This document shows positions 1-5,425 of a DNA stretch of 6,182 bases, in pieces. A model generated the notes under the pieces. The model had not been told where the DNA came from and ran no database searches. It worked only from the letters and a program-made list of their open reading frames with translations. The first letter of the stretch is position 1. Every line of letters begins with the position of its first letter. This stretch comes from Pleurocapsa sp. MO_226.B13 (GTDB lineage: Bacteria; Cyanobacteriota; Cyanobacteriia; Cyanobacteriales; Xenococcaceae), in assembly GCA_030064795.1 (NCBI GenBank), contig JASJEI010000336.1:1-6182 (forward strand), in the 5' to 3' direction. Made by a program: the position numbers and the translations under genes.

Positions 1-250
1 AACGCTCAGATGCGGAAGCAGTTAATGAGGTGGAGTTACGGGACACTAAGGTAGCCCTAGATATTAAACAGCCAAGTTCAGAATTAGCCACTGAACCTGA
101 GCCACGGGAAACAAAAGTAGCTCTGGGAAATGAACGCTCAGATGCGGAAGCAGTTAATGAGGTGGAGTTACGGGACACTAAGGTAGCCCTAGATATTAAA
201 CAGCCAAGTTCAGAATTAGCCACTGAACCTGAGCCACGGGAAACAAAAGT
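1..250 (+). repeat. 132-bp in-frame tandem duplication (44-aa higher-order repeat)
   Basis: Bases 1-118 and 133-250 are identical by eye over 118 nt, with a period of 132 nt (44 codons). The 44-residue unit is itself two diverged 22-residue units, one starting RDTKVALDIK and the other RETKVALGNE. Two further diverged units follow (237-302 and 303-368). Perfect identity, including synonymous positions, points to recent duplication or gene conversion. The array continues to the left of the window, so its copy number is unknown. Confidence 0.95.
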
Positions 251-1307
251 GTCTCTAAGCATTGAAAATCCTGATGTAGAAGCAGTTCCTGAACCAGAGT
301 CGAGAAAAAGTCAGCTAGCCTTGGAGCTTGAACAGTCAACTCCAAGATTAGCAACTGATAAGGAAAAGAAAATCATTTTAGTTTCCCTCGTCAGTTTATT
401 AGCACCATTGAAAGATTTAAAATTAAGCCATGCTCCTATCTTTTTTCCTCTGAACAAATCTCGATTGCTAATTGGGTTGGGGGTTGCGTTTATGTTTGCC
501 AGTATATTTGCTGTTTATACTTACATAAATCACAGGAAGTCTTACTCTCAGGCACAGGGAACTTTAGAGTACATTAAGGTACTGAATACAACCGAAAAAT
601 ATCAAGAATGCATACAGCAAGCCCAAACATTTCCCAAACATTATTCAAAATTATATGCTGAAGTAGAAACTCTGCTCCATGAGTGTCAGCAAGGTGAGGC
701 TGAAGGACAACTAGCTGCAGCGAAAAAGCTGGCAGAACAAAGTAGGCTTAAAGATGCGATTGCCATTGCTGCCCAAGTCCCTGAAGATATGAATGTTCAT
801 TCAGAAGCACAGCAGCTCATTTCTCAATGGTCTGAAAGAATTTTCCAAATCGCCAGCAATAAATATCAGGAAGGAAATCTCAAAGAGGCAGTAGCGATCG
901 CGGGAGCTGTTCCTTCTGACAGCCCCCTGGCTGCCAGGGCACAGGCTGCAATTCAACAGTGGAATGAAGAGTGGAAGAAGAATGAACTTCACCTGCAAGC
1001 AGCTCAGAAGGCACTGGATGAAAGTCGCTGGCAGGATGCCATCAACACAGCCAAGAAAATCAGCAATACCGACTACTGGCAGAAGCAGAGCGAACCAATT
1101 ATCCAGAAGGCAGAAGCCGAAATTGCAGCCGCTCAAGCTGCTGCTTCTAGAAGAAAATACAAGCCTCGTCCCAAGCCAGCAGCTAAACCTGCACCTACAA
1201 TAGTAAGACCAGGAGTTACCAATTTCAAAAATATTTATATTCACCCAAATCATCCGATCAACGATCCTAATCGAGATTGGGTTAAGGAGAGATTGGGAAG
1301 AGAGTAG
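1..1307 (+). CDS. Single-span membrane protein with N-terminal 22-residue repeats and C-terminal helical repeats (5'-partial)
   Basis: The frame is open to the window edge and begins inside a repeat, so the gene starts upstream; the GTG at 30 is an internal Val codon, not a start. The N-terminal part is acidic, rich in Pro, Glu and Lys, and made of 22-residue units (from 39, 105, 171, 237 and 303) of the type R-D/E-T-K-V-A-L; it is probably disordered. One hydrophobic helix lies at about 465-527, flanked by NKSR before and NHRK after, so topology is ambiguous. Next come three related helical repeats of about 43 residues (about 711-839, 840-974 and 987-1124), each with an A-x-x-(Y/L)-x-(E/D) helix, a DAI/EAV-x-x-A core and, in the first two, a QW near the end. 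They resemble TPR-like helical hairpins. A Lys/Pro-rich linker and a short polar tail end the protein at TAG 1305-1307. Similar membrane-plus-repeat regions are found at the C-terminus of some cyanobacterial Ser/Thr kinases and scaffold proteins, but the upstream domain is not visible. A scaffold or sensor role is inference. Confidence 0.85.
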   Translation, partial: RSDAEAVNEVELRDTKVALDIKQPSSELATEPEPRETKVALGNERSDAEAVNEVELRDTKVALDIKQPSSELATEPEPRETKVSLSIENPDVEAVPEPESRKSQLALELEQSTPRLATDKEKKIILVSLVSLLAPLKDLKLSHAPIFFPLNKSRLLIGLGVAFMFASIFAVYTYINHRKSYSQAQGTLEYIKVLNTTEKYQECIQQAQTFPKHYSKLYAEVETLLHECQQGEAEGQLAAAKKLAEQSRLKDAIAIAAQVPEDMNVHSEAQQLISQWSERIFQIASNKYQEGNLKEAVAIAGAVPSDSPLAARAQAAIQQWNEEWKKNELHLQAAQKALDESRWQDAINTAKKISNTDYWQKQSEPIIQKAEAEIAAAQAAASRRKYKPRPKPAAKPAPTIVRPGVTNFKNIYIHPNHPINDPNRDWVKERLGRE

Positions 1308-1432
1308 TAAGTTACTTGTAGTTGCTGAGTAGATTGTCGATACCAATAGAAAACAGAATCGAAGCAGCTTAGGGCGCCACAAAAAGTGGAACCTGTGGAA
1401 TTGTAGTCTCACTGCCTTCTCGACCTTCTCCC

Positions 1433-1479
1433 AATGTGTGACAGACTTTAGCGGTTTCTGTATCACACATTTATCACAC
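1433..1479. promoter_or_regulatory. Inverted repeat plus direct repeat of TCACAC elements, possible operator
   Basis: AATGTGTGA (1433-1441) is the exact reverse complement of TCACACATT (1463-1471), a 9-bp inverted repeat with a 21-nt spacer. The right arm overlaps a direct repeat of TATCACAC (1461-1468 and 1472-1479) with an 11-bp period, about one helical turn. TGTGA/TCACA half-sites are the recognition element of CRP/FNR-type regulators, but the canonical 6-bp spacing is absent here. This could be a multi-site operator, a weak hairpin, or chance. Confidence 0.35.
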
Positions 1480-1528
1480 GCCGAAACGTATACCCCGCAA
1501 TACTTACAATGCCTTTTTCTCTCAAAAA

Positions 1529-1539
1529 CTGTGACACAG
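1529..1539. repeat. 11-bp palindrome CTGTGACACAG
   Basis: CTGTG and CACAG flank a central A and form a perfect 5-bp inverted repeat. It reuses the TGTGA element seen at 1437-1441 and lies about 50 bp downstream of the TATCACAC pair. It may belong to the same regulatory group, or be chance in a low-complexity stretch. Confidence 0.3.
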
Positions 1540-1591
1540 AAAAAATAGGTCTGTCAACGTGAGCTCGACGAGAAAATTGAAGAAAAGAAAA

Positions 1592-1638
1592 GGTTGAGAT
1601 GTAAACTTCAAGTGATACATAAGAAGCAAGTCTCAACC
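1592..1638 (+). repeat. Inverted repeat directly before the transposase start codon
   Basis: GGTTGAGA (1592-1599) pairs perfectly with TCTCAACC (1631-1638), and the ATG follows at once at 1639. Inside the loop CTTC (1606-1609) can pair with GAAG (1623-1626), giving an interrupted stem. If it folds in mRNA it would hide the translation start, a known way for insertion sequences to limit transposase synthesis when read from outside promoters. Whether this is part of the IS end is unknown. Confidence 0.4.
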
Positions 1639-2250
1639 ATGATTGATATTGTACCTCGCCTCGATAAAACCCAAATTTTCTGGGATTTGGACGATTTTTA
1701 TCAAGATTTTGAGGCAAATTATGCCAAAAGACTCAAGTTATCAACCGATGACAAACGTAACCCATGCCAGTCTCGATTATGTCTGAGCGAAGTAATGACG
1801 ATTGTGGTCTTGTTTCATGGCTCAGGATACAAGACATTCAAGGAATTTTATCTGAATGAAGTTCTCAAACATTGGCAAAAAGATTTCCCCAAATTAGTTA
1901 GCTACAACCGTTTTCTAGAACTTATTCCTTGGTCTTTGATGCTTTTATCCTGCTTTCTCCATACCCGTAGAGGAAAAATGACTGGAATCAGCTTCATTGA
2001 TTCAACTCCGATTGAAGTCTGCCATCCCTGTCGTGCCAAAACTCATAAAGTTTTTGGTGACTTGCCACAGTGGGGTAAAAACTCCGTTGGTTGGTACTAC
2101 GGCTTTAAATTACATCTAATTGTCAATGACCAAGGCGAATTACTCTCTTTTCAACTTACTGCGGCTAACACTGATGACCGTAAGCCTGTTCCTGATTTGA
2201 CTTTCTCTATTTTTGGCAAGCTGTTTGGCGATAAGGGTTATATTTCTCAC
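1592..2250 (+). mobile_element. IS982-like insertion sequence remnant, right end deleted
   Basis: The only IS-encoded gene is a transposase cut off after its second catalytic Asp. The left boundary is provisional, set at the inverted repeat before the start codon; the true terminus may lie some tens of bases further left. The right boundary falls between about 2248 and 2262, where transposase similarity stops and sequence belonging to the convergent GST gene begins. No terminal inverted repeat pair or target duplication can be shown, as expected after deletion of one end. The stretch from 902 to 2344 has no HIP1 octamer, consistent with inserted DNA. Confidence 0.7.
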
Positions 2251-2286
2251 CGTGAGATCGAACTAACTTTTGTACGGTTTGTTTGA
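1639..2286 (+). pseudogene. IS982-family-like transposase, 3'-truncated
   Basis: DDE transposase fragment of 215 residues; complete IS982-type enzymes are roughly 270-300. The start is set at ATG 1639 (MIDIVPRLDKTQIFWDLDDF), an opening typical of this family, rather than the TTG at 1594 that would add 15 unrelated residues. The first catalytic Asp is in FIDSTPIEVC (Asp121). The second is in LFGDKGYIS (Asp198, codon 2230-2232), where the reading ends as a normal transposase. The next residues (about 2251-2283, to TGA 2284-2286) are not family-like: they are the antisense reading of the GST gene's 3' end. The third catalytic acid (Glu) is therefore missing and the enzyme should be dead. No good Shine-Dalgarno precedes the start; a stem-loop does. 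Confidence 0.85.
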
Positions 2287-2893
2287 ATATTTCTATCTCT
2301 TCATCATTAGGTTGAGTTTGCTGCCAAACTTTTCTTTGCATCAGGCGATCGCGCCAACTTTCAATTTTTTCGTTCTGACTGAGATCGAAACCTAATTTAT
2401 CGATTAAAACGATGGCATTACCAGCCACAATATCTCCTAAAGATAGGCGATTTCCGCCAAAATAAAGATCATCTGCTAAGAGTTCGGTTAGAAATTTCAA
2501 TATTCGATTAATTTTGCGTTTTGCCTTGGCTAGTTTTGGTGAGTCTTCTGCTTCAGTCATTAAGGGAATAACCAAAGAGGACAATTCATTATTACTGACC
2601 ATCTGTGCCATTCGTACTTTCGCTAACTGAGAAGGATCTTGAGGAAGTAAAGGATGTTGGGGGTATTTGCTTTCTAAGTAATCTAAAATTGCCAAAGACT
2701 CTAAGACTCTCAAGCCATCATCAACAATTACGGGTACGTGATGAAAAGGATTGATTTTGAGAAAGCTTGGTTTAAACTGTTCTCCCGCTTGTAGATGAAT
2801 AATTTTCGGCGCAAAGGAAATTTCTTTTTCTAGCAAAGCAATCCAGACACGACGAGCTAAAGGGGATTGAGGATTGTAATAAAATTCCAACAT
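2207..2893 (-). CDS. Glutathione S-transferase family protein with IS-derived C-terminus
   Basis: Cytosolic GST fold: an N-terminal thioredoxin-like domain (about residues 1-75) and an all-helical C-terminal domain. Visible landmarks are SPLARRV with the likely catalytic Ser10, the cis-Pro loop HVPV (Pro54), the glutathione gamma-glutamyl contact ES (Glu65-Ser66), and LSLGD (150-154), the helix-capping motif of the C-terminal domain. The WRDRLMQRKVWQQT segment (about 182-195) is near the usual end of such proteins. GSTs of this type conjugate glutathione to electrophiles or act as glutathione-dependent isomerases or peroxidases; the substrate cannot be predicted. It is the last gene of the minus-strand cluster, 9 nt after the other GST, with no Shine-Dalgarno before its ATG, so translation probably depends on coupling. 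About the last 12 residues (KYNPYRQTACQK) and the stop codon come from the IS read in antisense; the original end is lost. The core is intact and probably functional. Confidence 0.88.
   Translation of the reverse strand: MLEFYYNPQSPLARRVWIALLEKEISFAPKIIHLQAGEQFKPSFLKINPFHHVPVIVDDGLRVLESLAILDYLESKYPQHPLLPQDPSQLAKVRMAQMVSNNELSSLVIPLMTEAEDSPKLAKAKRKINRILKFLTELLADDLYFGGNRLSLGDIVAGNAIVLIDKLGFDLSQNEKIESWRDRLMQRKVWQQTQPNDEEIEIFKQTVQKLVRSHGEKYNPYRQTACQK
2245..2257. repeat. 13-bp palindrome at the IS/GST junction
   Basis: TCTCAC (2245-2250) and GTGAGA (2252-2257) form a perfect 6-bp inverted repeat around one central C. It sits where transposase-like sequence gives way to GST-derived sequence, so it may mark the deletion or insertion breakpoint, for example an inverted join. 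Chance is also possible at this length. Confidence 0.35.
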
Positions 2894-2902
2894 AACAACA
2901 AA

Positions 2903-3664
2903 TTAGTTTCTATATTCTCGATACATACGCATTACTAGTTCACCTGCGGGGGACGATCGCAATTCTTCGACAACCAAAGCTCTTTCAGGAGACATTTTCG
3001 ACAAATTAGAACTATAAAAAGGATGATTGTTGGGGCGTAAAATAGGAGAAGCCAGCGCAGCAAAAGTAAGATCGGCAGCCGATAAGCGATCGCCTACAAG
3101 ATATTGTTGACCTGATTCTAATTGTCGATTTACAATCGCAAAAACTTCCCTAATAGCTTCTAAAGCTAAGTCTTTTGTTTCAGGAGTAACGTTGTAAGTT
3201 TGTTGGAGTAGATTGGGGATTTTCGGAAAAGCGATCGCCATTTTAATCCTCTCCATCAGGGGTGCTTTTATTCCCCAAGCGATCGCGATCTTCCAAGGTT
3301 TTTGAATGGCATAGTAATAACCCCATCGGCGCGTGGCTACACCTAACTTGTCATCGAATAATTTTTCTAAAGTTTCTACTTGACGGCGCAATTCTGGATT
3401 TGCGGGATAAATTTTTTTGTCTGAAGAAATACTGTCTAAATAATGCAAAATGTCTTGAGAATCAACTAAAGCTCGATCTTCTGTAACTAAAACAGGTACA
3501 GTTCTACCCCCATAACGAGATGTATATTTTCTATGAAATGGTGGCGCGTGGTTTTCTTCTACGTAGTCAAGATCTAAGTAGTCTAATGTCCAGCGAACTT
3601 TTTCGCAGTAATGACTAATTGCGATCGCAATTAGTAAAGGTTTATCTTGATTTGCCTCGTTCAT
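2903..3664 (-). CDS. Glutathione S-transferase family protein (SHYCEKVRW type)
   Basis: A 253-residue GST unlike its neighbour. The N-terminal thioredoxin-like domain carries SHYCEKVRW (17-25), the active-site region of a bacterial GST group with a Cys in place of catalytic Ser or Tyr (Cys20 here). It also has the cis-Pro loop TVPVLV (Pro57) and DSQDI (Ser69), the gamma-glutamyl binding site. The C-terminal helical domain contains YLVGDRLSAADLTFAA (188-203) with the capping Asp198. Residues 110-150, with Trp114, Trp124, Trp130 and many aromatics, are longer than in minimal GSTs and could line a hydrophobic substrate site. Cys-type GSTs often perform deglutathionylation or reduction rather than conjugation. 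The start is supported by GAGGAG at 3673-3678 (8-nt spacing) and overlaps the upstream stop codon as ATGA, indicating translational coupling. The product is probably cytosolic. Confidence 0.9.
   Translation of the reverse strand: MNEANQDKPLLIAIAISHYCEKVRWTLDYLDLDYVEENHAPPFHRKYTSRYGGRTVPVLVTEDRALVDSQDILHYLDSISSDKKIYPANPELRRQVETLEKLFDDKLGVATRRWGYYYAIQKPWKIAIAWGIKAPLMERIKMAIAFPKIPNLLQQTYNVTPETKDLALEAIREVFAIVNRQLESGQQYLVGDRLSAADLTFAALASPILRPNNHPFYSSNLSKMSPERALVVEELRSSPAGELVMRMYREYRN
3614..3635. repeat. 22-bp perfect palindrome centred on a HIP1 octamer
   Basis: The HIP1 octamer at 3621-3628 is flanked by ACTAATT on the left and its exact complement AATTAGT on the right, giving a 22-bp perfect palindrome. 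It lies in codons 11-17 of the GST gene, encoding part of LIAIAIS just before the active-site motif. HIP1 itself is an 8-bp palindrome, but seven extra matched pairs on each side exceed chance for a single site. Confidence 0.8.
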
Positions 3665-4074
3665 CTTTGTATCTCCTCGGTTTTACGCCATTCTTGGGCA
3701 ATTAATGCCGACCAAATAATAAATGCAACTACTGACGATCCTGCAATTACATCAGTCCAAATAAAAGCGTGCATTTTTAAGGAAAACTGAGATAGTTCGC
3801 CATAAAAGTAATGTGCTGGACTTGATAAACCAGTCCCAGAATAAGCACCTAAAAGAAAATAGCTCAACCAAAAATATTGTTTGCGATAAAGCCAGTAACT
3901 AATTATTGCGATCGCAGTCATTATCCCCCAAGTTATAAATACACCAGAGGTAGTAATCCATTCTGGTTCGGGGTAACGATCGACAAAGATGGCATTATCA
4001 GTGTAGTGAATACTGGTAATGGCAATGCTAAAGATTAAGACTGCCAGTAACCAATTTCTACTTTGCTGGTTCAT
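3661..4074 (-). CDS. Unrecognised four-helix integral membrane protein
   Basis: I do not recognise this 137-residue family. Four hydrophobic segments are visible at about residues 8-24, 42-63, 67-88 and 103-127, with a charged C-terminal tail (EWRKTEEIQR). Polar residues lie in or next to the membrane: His23, Asp26 and Asp32 around HYTDN and VDRYPEPEW after helix 1, His88 and Glu93 in HYFYGE after helix 3, and His102 and Asp108 in MHAFIWTD at helix 4. Such a set could bind a metal, haem or a lipid-like ligand, but that is speculation. Its start overlaps the patatin-like gene's stop as ATGA and is preceded by GGAGG (4084-4088, 9-nt spacing); its own stop overlaps the next GST start. It therefore probably works with these neighbours, perhaps as their membrane anchor or an uncharacterised enzyme. 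Confidence 0.8.
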   Translation of the reverse strand: MNQQSRNWLLAVLIFSIAITSIHYTDNAIFVDRYPEPEWITTSGVFITWGIMTAIAIISYWLYRKQYFWLSYFLLGAYSGTGLSSPAHYFYGELSQFSLKMHAFIWTDVIAGSSVVAFIIWSALIAQEWRKTEEIQR

Positions 4075-4964
4075 TGGTTAAATCCTCCATCGTTATTATG
4101 CAATTGTCCTAAAAACTCTCTACCCTTATTAAAACCATGCTGGTAAACTGCTGCTAATCCTTCAGGCGTAGCTTTGGTAAAATCAACTCCGTATTCTTTA
4201 GAATCAATATCTGGCTGGATTAAATGAATAGGTACTTGTCGATATTGTTTGGGAATAACTTCTAGTTGAAATAAATCTCGATAAAGCTTTCCTGGTTCAG
4301 TAGCGATCGCAATTACTGAGTTATATCCTCGTTCGATCGTTTCTATAGCAGGGCAAACGCAGGTATAAGAAGCATCGATATATGGTTTGTTATTCACCCA
4401 GGCTGGTATATCCCAAGCGTGTAACATTCTGGTTGAAGCGTAAGCAACCTCGGCGAAATTATCTCGATCGAGTGCTAGATCGTCACGGCGATCGCTAGCA
4501 AACAGATCTAATCTCAGATGTTCATTTACCCAACTACGATCGCCTTTAGCAGCTGATATTAATAGTTTTTTACCCAATCTTCTAGCTTGTTTGCCTTGGG
4601 TTTGTTGGGCTACCTCGTCATTAATTACCGCATTGGCAGCAATATAAAGTTTCGCTCTATTTGATTCAAAAAGTCCTTCGCCACCGTTATTCTTGAAATA
4701 AGAAATTCCCCCCAGGCACACTTGACTCATACTCTGAGTTTGGCGATAAATCTCTAAACCTTTTAGCCAATAGTCAACACCAACCTCTCTTGCTTTACCA
4801 ATTATTGCCCAAGCAGCAGCTAATACCGAACCAGAAGCCGATGCATAGGCATCTACCTTGATGTTTGTCTCTTCAAAAGCACTCAAAACACCATGGACGA
4901 AAACTGTCTTAAAACTCCCCGACGCACAGGCGATCGCCACTGAATTACCTTTAATCTCTAGCAT
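4071..4964 (-). CDS. Patatin-like phospholipase homologue with altered active-site motifs
   Basis: A 297-residue protein with the patatin layout: a first strand and oxyanion-type loop (VAIACASGSFKTVFVHGVL, 9-27), a nucleophile elbow (ASASGSVLAAAW, 41-52) and a late Asp motif (YIDASYTCVCPA, 195-206). Patatins are Ser-Asp dyad lipid acyl hydrolases with GGG, GXSXG and D-G-G/A motifs. Here the elbow reads S-A-Ser44-G-S, so both glycines are replaced by Ser; the Gly-rich loop is A-S-G-S; and the dyad motif is Asp197-Ala-Ser. The dyad residues look present but their surroundings are unusual, so it may be an active divergent enzyme or a lipid-binding relative. No signal peptide is seen, so it is probably cytosolic or membrane-associated. 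It starts 4 nt after the YiiD-type gene, with AGGA inside that gene's end (10-nt spacing), and overlaps the next gene by 4 bp. It may release acyl chains for the neighbouring thioester and GST enzymes (inference). Confidence 0.82.
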   Translation of the reverse strand: MLEIKGNSVAIACASGSFKTVFVHGVLSAFEETNIKVDAYASASGSVLAAAWAIIGKAREVGVDYWLKGLEIYRQTQSMSQVCLGGISYFKNNGGEGLFESNRAKLYIAANAVINDEVAQQTQGKQARRLGKKLLISAAKGDRSWVNEHLRLDLFASDRRDDLALDRDNFAEVAYASTRMLHAWDIPAWVNNKPYIDASYTCVCPAIETIERGYNSVIAIATEPGKLYRDLFQLEVIPKQYRQVPIHLIQPDIDSKEYGVDFTKATPEGLAAVYQHGFNKGREFLGQLHNNDGGFNQ

Positions 4965-4968
4965 TTAT

Positions 4969-5421
4969 CTAAATTCCTAAAGCAACAAACACCCCTACAA
5001 ACTCTCCAACTTGTTCACCTTGGCATCTCAGAAAAGAGTTAACTGTAATGCGGGATTTCTTTTTTCTCTGAAGAATTTTGATAAATCTTTGCCATAGTTG
5101 TCGATCCGTAAGATAACAAACTGCTTCAAAGTCACTAGTAATTGGTTTGTCATAACTCATGGTATTTTTCTGAATCACTAGTCTGGTATTGATGTTTTCG
5201 GATTTGAGACGAAAATTAACTAACGTCCAGGCACTCAAAATTGCCAAAGTCGTAGCACTACCGCCAAATACCGTCGAACGATGATTGATATTAGGCTTAA
5301 TTGGTGCAGCTAAAATTACTAAATTGTTGGTTACTTTGATGACTTGCACGTCCATCGCCTCGGATAAAGGAATATGCTCGTATAAATAAGCCTGAATCGT
5401 TTGACAGTCTTGTTTTACCAT
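4969..5421 (-). CDS. YiiD C-terminal-type hotdog-fold protein (putative thioesterase)
   Basis: A 150-residue single hotdog domain. The opening YLYEHIPLSEAMDVQV (12-27), the APIKPNINH segment (39-47) and FGGS (52-55) followed by a long hydrophobic helix match the YiiD C-terminal family (putative thioesterases). In E. coli the homologous domain follows an acetyltransferase domain and has been reported to act on malonyl-ACP; here it stands alone. Asn46 and His47 before FGGS are candidate active-site residues. The usual substrates are acyl-CoA or acyl-ACP thioesters, and the product should be cytosolic. It starts 4 nt after the upstream membrane-protein gene, with no clear Shine-Dalgarno, which suggests reinitiation by terminating ribosomes. 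The partial gene at the window's right edge is another hotdog protein, but the two are not close copies. Confidence 0.82.
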   Translation of the reverse strand: MVKQDCQTIQAYLYEHIPLSEAMDVQVIKVTNNLVILAAPIKPNINHRSTVFGGSATTLAILSAWTLVNFRLKSENINTRLVIQKNTMSYDKPITSDFEAVCYLTDRQLWQRFIKILQRKKKSRITVNSFLRCQGEQVGEFVGVFVALGI

Positions 5422-5425
5422 CGGC

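Larger units (their letters stand above)
1308..1591. other. Gene-free stretch between the membrane-protein gene and the IS remnant
   Basis: I see no convincing gene here. The open frames crossing it on the minus strand are shadows with no recognisable protein character. There is no HIP1 site and no clear terminator for the upstream gene: the CCAC/GTGG hairpin around 1377-1389 has only four pairs and no T-run. The stretch does hold a group of TGTGA/TCACA elements (annotated separately) and a TACAAT hexamer at 1505-1510 that could be a -10 box, though no matching -35 is visible. The left end of the insertion sequence probably lies in the last 100 bases, but the terminal repeat cannot be placed because the right end is lost. 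Confidence 0.6.

Noticed and set aside
1..368. Repeats as a CRISPR array
   Set aside because: The repeats are in frame, have a 66/132-bp period without unique spacers, and encode continuous protein sequence.
1377..1389. CCAC-AAAAA-GTGG hairpin as terminator of the membrane-protein gene
   Set aside because: It has only four base pairs and no following T-run, too weak for an intrinsic terminator.
801..1466. Long minus-strand open frame (221 codons) opposite the helical-repeat protein
   Set aside because: It lies antisense to a well-supported coding region. Its translation is Leu/Ser/Cys-rich low-complexity sequence with no recognisable domain.
1594..1638. Upstream TTG start adding 15 residues to the transposase
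   Set aside because: The added residues are encoded by the inverted repeat and do not resemble the family; the ATG at 1639 begins exactly where family-like sequence begins.
1463..1717. Minus-strand open frame of 84 codons across the transposase start
   Set aside because: It overlaps the transposase 5' end and its stem-loop, shows no family features, and has no ribosome binding site.
3262..3486. Plus-strand open frame of 74 codons inside the Cys-type GST gene
   Set aside because: It is antisense to a clear GST domain and its translation has no protein-like features.
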